Notes under the pieces: model-generated | Database searches by the model: none | The model's input: only the letters and a program-made list of their open reading frames with translations | What the model was told of the DNA's origin: nothing | Shown here: positions 57,280 to 64,000 of the stretch, piece by piece | How positions within the stretch are numbered: position 1 is the stretch's first letter | Layout of the letters: each line of letters begins with the position of its first letter | Source: Pyrocephalus nanus | Taxonomy: Eukaryota; Chordata; Aves; Passeriformes; Tyrannidae | Reading direction: 5' to 3' | Length of the DNA stretch: 64,000 nt | NCBI GenBank assembly: GCA_038380795.1 | Contig: CM076267.1 | Span: forward strand, 38,130,232-38,194,231 | Position numbers and translations under genes: made by a program

Positions 57280-60200
57280 AGCTAATAAAGTACAAAGAAA
57301 TACAAAGAAGACTAGCAACAATATCTGCAGTAGACAGGGACTTGCCAGCACTTTCCTCTCCTCAAATGCAAGTCCAATTCCCATAGTCTTAACATACTGC
57401 TCCTTGAGAGCCACCTAATGAATCCCTAAATGATGTTAGAAGCAGTAAAGTTCTCTATGTTTGCCTCCAGCATTTTGAGCTGGAGCATAACAGTTATTTT
57501 GTCTCCATTAGACAGAAGACACATCACAGTGTCAAACTGTTAAAAACCCACTAAACTCAAGCAGCGCCCACATTATTCCAAATCTTAAAAAAAAAAACTG
57601 TGTAGCTTCATGCTAATGAAATGCACCGCACTGATAATATCTTTTCAGAAATGCTACCGTGGAAATAAAGGTAAAAGAATGCTGAGGTGGGACCCAGACA
57701 GGTATTAAAAAGTAATGGCTATTTGCAAAACAGCATCAATAATGCCATGGTCCAGGATAAAACAGGTTTTTAATGTATTTATCCTCTTCCATATGGGCAG
57801 AGCTCACCACCACAACAGTTTGATTAGAACATAATGGGAATAAGTCTGTTTGCATCTTTTCTTCATTTGCCAGGCCTTTCCTAATGACACTGAGCTGACT
57901 GCCTTTGCTGTGTTTGCTAGTTTTAATTTCACTTGAAGAATAATAAATGCAAATGATCTCTTTCCTGCTCCTTTCTCAGCATGTTTGAATATTGCTGCTT
58001 TTATCTGAGAATGCATATTCTCTCTGTGCCATCCATGCATTTTGCTATGGCAAACATGAGTTAATGTTACTACCTAATTACTTGGCAGTTGCTGTAGAGA
58101 AAAAGCCATCTAATTTTGTGATAAATAAAATCTACAAGAGGGATGGGACAGAACTCCCTATTTTCACATTATGGTTTGAAGCAGTAATGAAAATGATACT
58201 CAAAAAAAAGGTAGATTGGCAGTTTTAAGGACTAGAACTGTCTCTGAAGATGATGGAATGGGAGAACAACCCTGTTTTTACAGTTTTTACAGTACTCCTC
58301 ATTCTTGCCCAATTCACTTTTTAGGAGCTATTGACAACAAGTTGTTATTGGTCTCCTGTGTATTTAGACTGGCTCTATGAAGGGTAAAATTACAGCCGTT
58401 ACAGAATTATCCAGCAAGTCATCTCCCCAGAAATTATTTTCATAGCAGGAGTTTTTGGGACACACAATTACTTCATTAATGTAATCCTCAAATTTTTTAC
58501 CTTCGATATCACTGGAGTTAATTAGGTAATGCTGTGGCTGAAGGAGGATTCACTTTCTAAGGATTCATGCCATAAGCTGACTAGTCCTTATTGTTTCTTA
58601 CTGACTGTGGAGTGTCTGATATGTGGTAAATCTGCATGTTTAGATGCCTTGCAGAAGGCCAAACAAGTGATTATCAGGGTTATTCTACATTAGATAGTGT
58701 TACACACCCCATGTGAACACACAGGGGGTACACACAGTAAAGAAACCATCCCAGACTGTGCTCTGTAAGAAATGAAAGCTGATATAACTTGAAATGCTTC
58801 AATAATTTTCTGACAGTAGCAAAGAAATGTACAGTAATGAGTACAAATTAATATGGCTTTGGGTTTGTTTAGTGAAAAAAAAACACTGCGTGGAAAACTC
58901 ATTTTGGAAAGTGATTAGCAGTTATTAATAGGCATCCAAAGTGAAGAAAATAATTTGAAAGTGGGACAAAGGAGTAGTTCAACTTTGTGCAAAATTGCTT
59001 ATCTATCTGGTGTAAACCCAAATTCTGCCTAGATTATCTATTTTGTATCTGAACTTATAGGAGATACTATCACTGTTGATAAAAATCTGCTTTTCATTAA
59101 GGGATTTATATTAGTATTTAGAAGGCAAATATTCTGGCTTTAATAGTACTGTGTGTTAATAAACACCTGTTGCACTTATCCTTGCACCACTTTAACTAGA
59201 AGCTGAAGGAAACCTGCATTTATTCTGCATGAAAACAGTTGCAGCCATCTCACTTTCCCCCAGGTATTAGAAGATAAAAATCATTTTTTAAGACCCCCTC
59301 CAATGACCATGATTCATGTTCAGTGGAAAGGTCCTCTTTATTTTGTAGTGGAAATCCAATATTGTTTACTTCAAAACAAAAGCCAAGAAAATTAATTCCT
59401 ATTTTCTCTTTCAAGATGATAGATAATTCAGTGAGTAAATCATTATTGTGGTACCCAAGATGACATCACAGATTTATTAACTGAGATCATGATTATTTTG
59501 TGTAGCATAAGACATACACTCTCTCCATTTTGGTTTCCTTTTGGCCCAAGGAAGATGATGTAAATTTTCTATTTTTATATTGTATTGTTAGGATAATTAA
59601 ATTGAATATTCTGTTAAGTAAATCATCACCATCACTACAAAATGGTAATAATAACATTATTATAACTGTTATATCTGCATTAAATTTATAGAGGGCATGA
59701 TGAATTCAGATACCGTGGCTATCTTAAGAGAGAGACTTTTCCTAATCTTCTCTGACATCATGTTGAAAATTGTCAAGGGCAGTTCCTACTCCTTGTCCAA
59801 TAAGTAGAATAAAGACTTTTTGCCCATCTGTTCCTAAGCTTGAAATGTCAGTTGTTTGTGTGTTGGTTGAAATACTTTCAATAAACAGAAAATATTTTAT
59901 TGTGTATTAAATCTGCTGCAGCTTATTTGCATCTAGAAGGGAGGACAGAACAGTTACACAGAACAAAAAGTGGGTGGACTGAAAAAAGACCAAAAGAGTC
60001 ATTAAAAGCATTACAGGAAAGTCAGGCTCCATAAGAAAGCAAATATGTCTACCTATGAATTGTCTCTGTTTATTAGAGCTTGCACTCATGTTCTGTAACA
60101 GAACTGAAGTTGGGGGCAGCAGGGGAAAGAAGTAAAGCATGTTATTAGGTAAAGGTTTGTGGAAGTAAGTTTAAAAAACAGATTAAGTCATAAGTTCTAT

Positions 60201-63200
60201 TAAGGCTAACTTTGGAGTTTTCAGTAGCTTCTTCACTGACTACAGCTGACCTTAATATTTTCTGTTAAACTCCTTCCAGGGTAAATATTTTCATGGGCCT
60301 CTTGACAGTATCAGCAATCGCTGATCCTGGTGCAAGAGGTGAGATACAACAGATTTTGTAGTGTTTGCCATTGACATAACCACCCACTCCCTATCTTTGT
60401 TGGGAAGGACTAATTAAGAGCAAAAACCCAAAAACACTGGCCCAAACCAGAGAGTTTCATTTTTTAAAAGTAATTTTCCTTCAATAAAGTACTACCACAA
60501 TATGTCTCTTTCTGGAGATTAATAAAAAGAAAAGAAAAAAGAACAGGTGAAAGATCAAGAATTTGTGTTTGTTGCTACTGCTTTGTTCCCCAAATTGCAC
60601 CAGGTATAGGCTGGTCAAGCACTAATCTATTAAAGAACAGGAAATTCTCCTCAATAGAGCTTGCAATTTCTGGGACTCCTCCACTTGGAGTAGAACAGTT
60701 TTGACAATAAGACAAAAACTATAACCAAAGTAAGGGCAGGAAACAAACAAGATAAAATTATGTCCTCCACAGTGAAACCCTGGTGCAAAAATAATATTTA
60801 CTGTAATTATAAATGATAAATGACTCCTTGTTTCTAAATTTGCTCTCCATAATGAATAAAAGAAAACATAAAAAATTCAGTGTTCTTTTAATGGAATAGA
60901 CTGTAAAAGCTAGTTGTGATCACTAGTTGTGAACTGATTGCAGTGATTCTCTACGCCATACTGAGTAGGAATGGCCAGTCAGAATAAAAAATGATAGACA
61001 TTTTTTAGATTAGCGTGAGAAAAAAAGTCACATTTACCAAACATTTGTTGCCATGCAGAGTTTATTTCAAAGAGACTTGAGCCATATTATCAGATGAGAA
61101 AGAAAACAACAAACCACAACCTTTCTTCCTTTCCAAAGACTTTCTTCTCAAGCGTCTGTATTTTTACAGAACCCAATCCAAACAGAGATCACCAAAGATC
61201 TCATGTTATTTGATGTTATGCAAAAACATGAAAAGCAACATGCTTCATCTTTGAGAAACTGTTTCAGACCATGAAAGGGGAAAGCAGTGACTCCTGAGGC
61301 AGTCACTTGAAAGTAAAAATCAAACAAAATGTAACAGGGTTTGTTTGTTTCCAGCTTTCATCTTTTATACCTCAATTACTACTCCTGTTCTCCCTCTGAC
61401 CAATCATTACATGAGAGCAACAGATTTCTCCAGCTGGCAGTAACACACTCGGTACAAAACCAAACCACCACTTGCCAAAGCCTTGCTGACCCTTCAGCAA
61501 TCCTCCCCACATGGATTTTCCTTGGCCTGTCTCAGCATTTTCTCTCAGTGCTAGTTCATTCACCTCTTGAGAACTGAACACCTGAAAACATTTTAATAAC
61601 GGTAATTCTGGTAACACCTCATTGTGTTTTAACCCCAAATACACAGAAATATCACGGAGAGAAAAGATACAGGATAGCACGGAAATACATAATCCTCTTA
61701 CTGCTATTATTCTACTGTTTGTCATTGTTACTTCACTAAAATATACAAATCTTAGAGGGACAGAAACAGTCACACAGGTGGCAAAGTAGTAAACAAGTAT
61801 ATAGGAAGGAATCTTATACTTTAGCATTCCAGTTACTACAATTTTTTTTTTGTGCGTGTGTTTTTTTTTGTGTCTGTAGAAACCACTCCCTGGTGTTTAG
61901 ATTTTGTCTACTGGCATCAGCAGCTCAAGGAATGTGTGGTTTAGTTGCTTTGGGTATTCCTATTTGTGAAGGATTGTATTCATTTCACAAACCCCACACA
62001 GATAAAGCCGAGACAGCTCAACCAAAATAACATTGGAAATGAGCACAGGCACGTGTTTGACATCAACAGATAGCTCAGGTTAGAGTTTTATTAAAAAAAA
62101 AAAAATTGAAACACAGTTTGGTGTAATTAATGGCTCATTAGTGGTTGTGAGATCTGTATCTTCCATTTTGCCACTAATTTATTGAGTGGTTGTAGCTAAA
62201 TTGCTTTCACTTTTACTGCTGCTGTTTACCCATTTTTTCCCTCTTTCTCATTCTCATCTATTTCACACTACAAAGTCTTTTAATGTGGTGTAATCTGAGT
62301 TCTCAAAGCTATAAAGCTTCCAGCTTACATTCTAGTACTGTAATAATTTCACTTCAGAGAAAAAAGACCATTTAAATGAACTCCAATTCTTCCTCTCATT
62401 TGTCTCAGTCAGCTCTTTGGCTCCCAACTGCTCTGCTGTTGGGCCAAAATATTGTGTTAGTATCTGTGATGCAGACTGGACTTGGTCACAAATAAGAAAG
62501 TATCTCAGAAATGTTGCCAATATTACATTTCCAAGTAAGTTATATGTGATAATCGGACAAAAAAATTATTTTTTAGGGATTCTGACTAGCAAATTTTCCC
62601 AGGTGCTGGGAGGTAAAGATGCTTGGCTCAAAAAAAAATCTCTATGATTTTTATGATGCCTGGCTCCTTTTCTTTTTCCCCAAGATCTTCAAAAAAGAAT
62701 TTATGTAACCCTTGATTTATTTCCTTTTTTTTTTTTTTTTAATTCTATTAACTGAAGTTTAATGTTCTTATGTACAGGTTAACAGTAATGGACAGTCCTG
62801 TTGGATATCATGGCAAGGTGGTTAATCTTGTTGCTCTTAATCTATAATTAAAAGTGAGGAGCAGAATGAGGCATTCTGCTGACATTTCTTCCTCATCTTG
62901 AAAATCACTGATTTTTAGCTATTTAAGAGAATTATGCTAATTGACGTTCCTGGCATAATTCATATTTATATTAGAAGGTTTTTTTTCTCATTTTTTTGTT
63001 TCAATGTTTTTAGTATGTCCTACGTTCAGATTCAGAAGGAGAAAATCTGTGAAAGCCTGAGCCAGTGAAAGTAAACCTCGTGCTCACAAGCAAAAGTAAG
63101 ATAATAGGACAAAGCATTCTCTTTTTAATTACACTGATTCTTTAAAGCTGCTTATTTAGAGAAATCTGTTACAGAATTACGTAGCTCTTGTGCACAATAA

Positions 63201-64000
63201 ATATTTTGCCTTATAAAAAATGAATCATAGAACTTATTTTTTGCAAAGTGATACTGATTAATCAAACTAAGGTCAAATGTGACCATACACCGGTTGAGTA
63301 AAATTCTTGTCAGCTGATTTACCTGAATAAAAAGTTAAGAATGTAAAGAAGAACTGATTCAGTTTTAATAAATGAACACTAACAGAATATTGACAGAATA
63401 TCTTCAGATGCTCTTTCCTGTATTTGTCCTGAATATATTTTGGAAAGACAGAATGATTTCTGTATGTGCATCAGAGCATCATTCACTGCTAAACTCCCTG
63501 ACAGCTACTGCTAATCAATTCCAGGGCAAACAAAAAACACCACTGTATCATTTTTAACTTCAGTAAGATTTCACTTGCACCCTAAAGGAGAGCAAAAAGT
63601 TAATTGCTGTAGTAATTGCATCTTTGATCTGTAGGAAAAAAAAAAAAAAATCTGTCATTTACAACTGTTTCTCTTCATCATACACCGAATTAATTCACCT
63701 TGCAGTTCTGGAAGGTGTGGGCCTTTCATTGCAAAGAAGTCACTGATCAAGTAGTTTTCTTTCAGCTCTCAAATAGTAATTATACTTGAGTATATTTAGT
63801 GTATTTTCTGCTCTTCAAAGTTACCTGTCATTTTTCTGTGAAATACTGCCTTACAGCACGAAGGAGGAGAGAATTTTAAATTAAAACATATTCTTTGTTA
63901 TTATTTTTAATCAGTAAAGAATATCACCATCTTTAATGATCAAAAAAAAAAAAAAAAGACAGAAAGAAAAAAGTTGGTTTTTTTCCCCCCAAAGAGCACT
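57276..64000. other. Non-coding AT-rich sequence, no gene seen
   Basis: Unique AT-rich DNA to the right edge with poly(A)/poly(T) runs (about 61840-61870, 62091-62105, 62726-62741, 63635-63648, 63941-63958). The frames are short and carry no known motif. Confidence 0.55.

Overview
The window looks like nuclear DNA of a bird, possibly a passerine. It is AT-rich, non-coding vertebrate sequence with two CR1 LINE 3' ends, many poly(A)/poly(T) and simple-repeat tracts, and a high load of LTR retroelements. I see no conserved host protein-coding gene. The only host coding candidate is one possible signal-peptide exon on the minus strand near the left edge (702-830). No RNA gene or CRISPR array is visible.

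The centrepiece is a complete, young, env-less endogenous retrovirus at 27923-35410, here called family B. It has two ~1.1 kb LTRs that differ, as far as I can read by eye, by one C in a homopolymer. It has a 5-bp target duplication ATTAC, a tRNA-Lys-like primer binding site, a 616-codon gag-like ORF with membrane segments, and an intact protease-RT-RNase H-integrase ORF. Pol lies in the same frame as gag, directly after a single UAG and with no AUG of its own, so Pol probably needs stop-codon readthrough. Two solo LTRs of the same family lie downstream: 47597-48749 (TSD CCATG) and 53980-54912 (TSD CACAG). A second family (A) has left two solo LTRs of exactly 559 bp at 19943-20501 (TSD AGTGG) and 39844-40402 (TSD GTGCT), about 98% identical. 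A further LTR-like segment with unclear ends lies at about 52564-52871.

The most interesting signal is inside the family B LTRs. Each carries a tandem array of ~58-bp units, and each unit contains a 15-bp core whose reverse complement closely matches the CTCF consensus. The arrays have 4, 4, 4 and 3 cores, so 15 candidate CTCF sites point the same way within 26 kb. A family that spreads ready-made arrays of insulator-type motifs could reshape chromatin looping wherever it lands.

Layout: 1-10.7 kb AT-rich with a CR1 end and the candidate exon; 10.7-11.2 kb a CpG-richer patch; 16.8-17.1 kb a GC-rich patch; 19.9 kb LTR-A; 27.9-35.4 kb provirus B; 39.8 kb LTR-A; 47.6 kb solo LTR-B followed by CR1; 52.6 kb LTR-like; 54.0 kb solo LTR-B; 55-64 kb AT-rich with a 47-nt poly(T). 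All six certain LTR copies are on the plus strand. This would fit insertion antisense inside an intron of a minus-strand gene, but that is inference.
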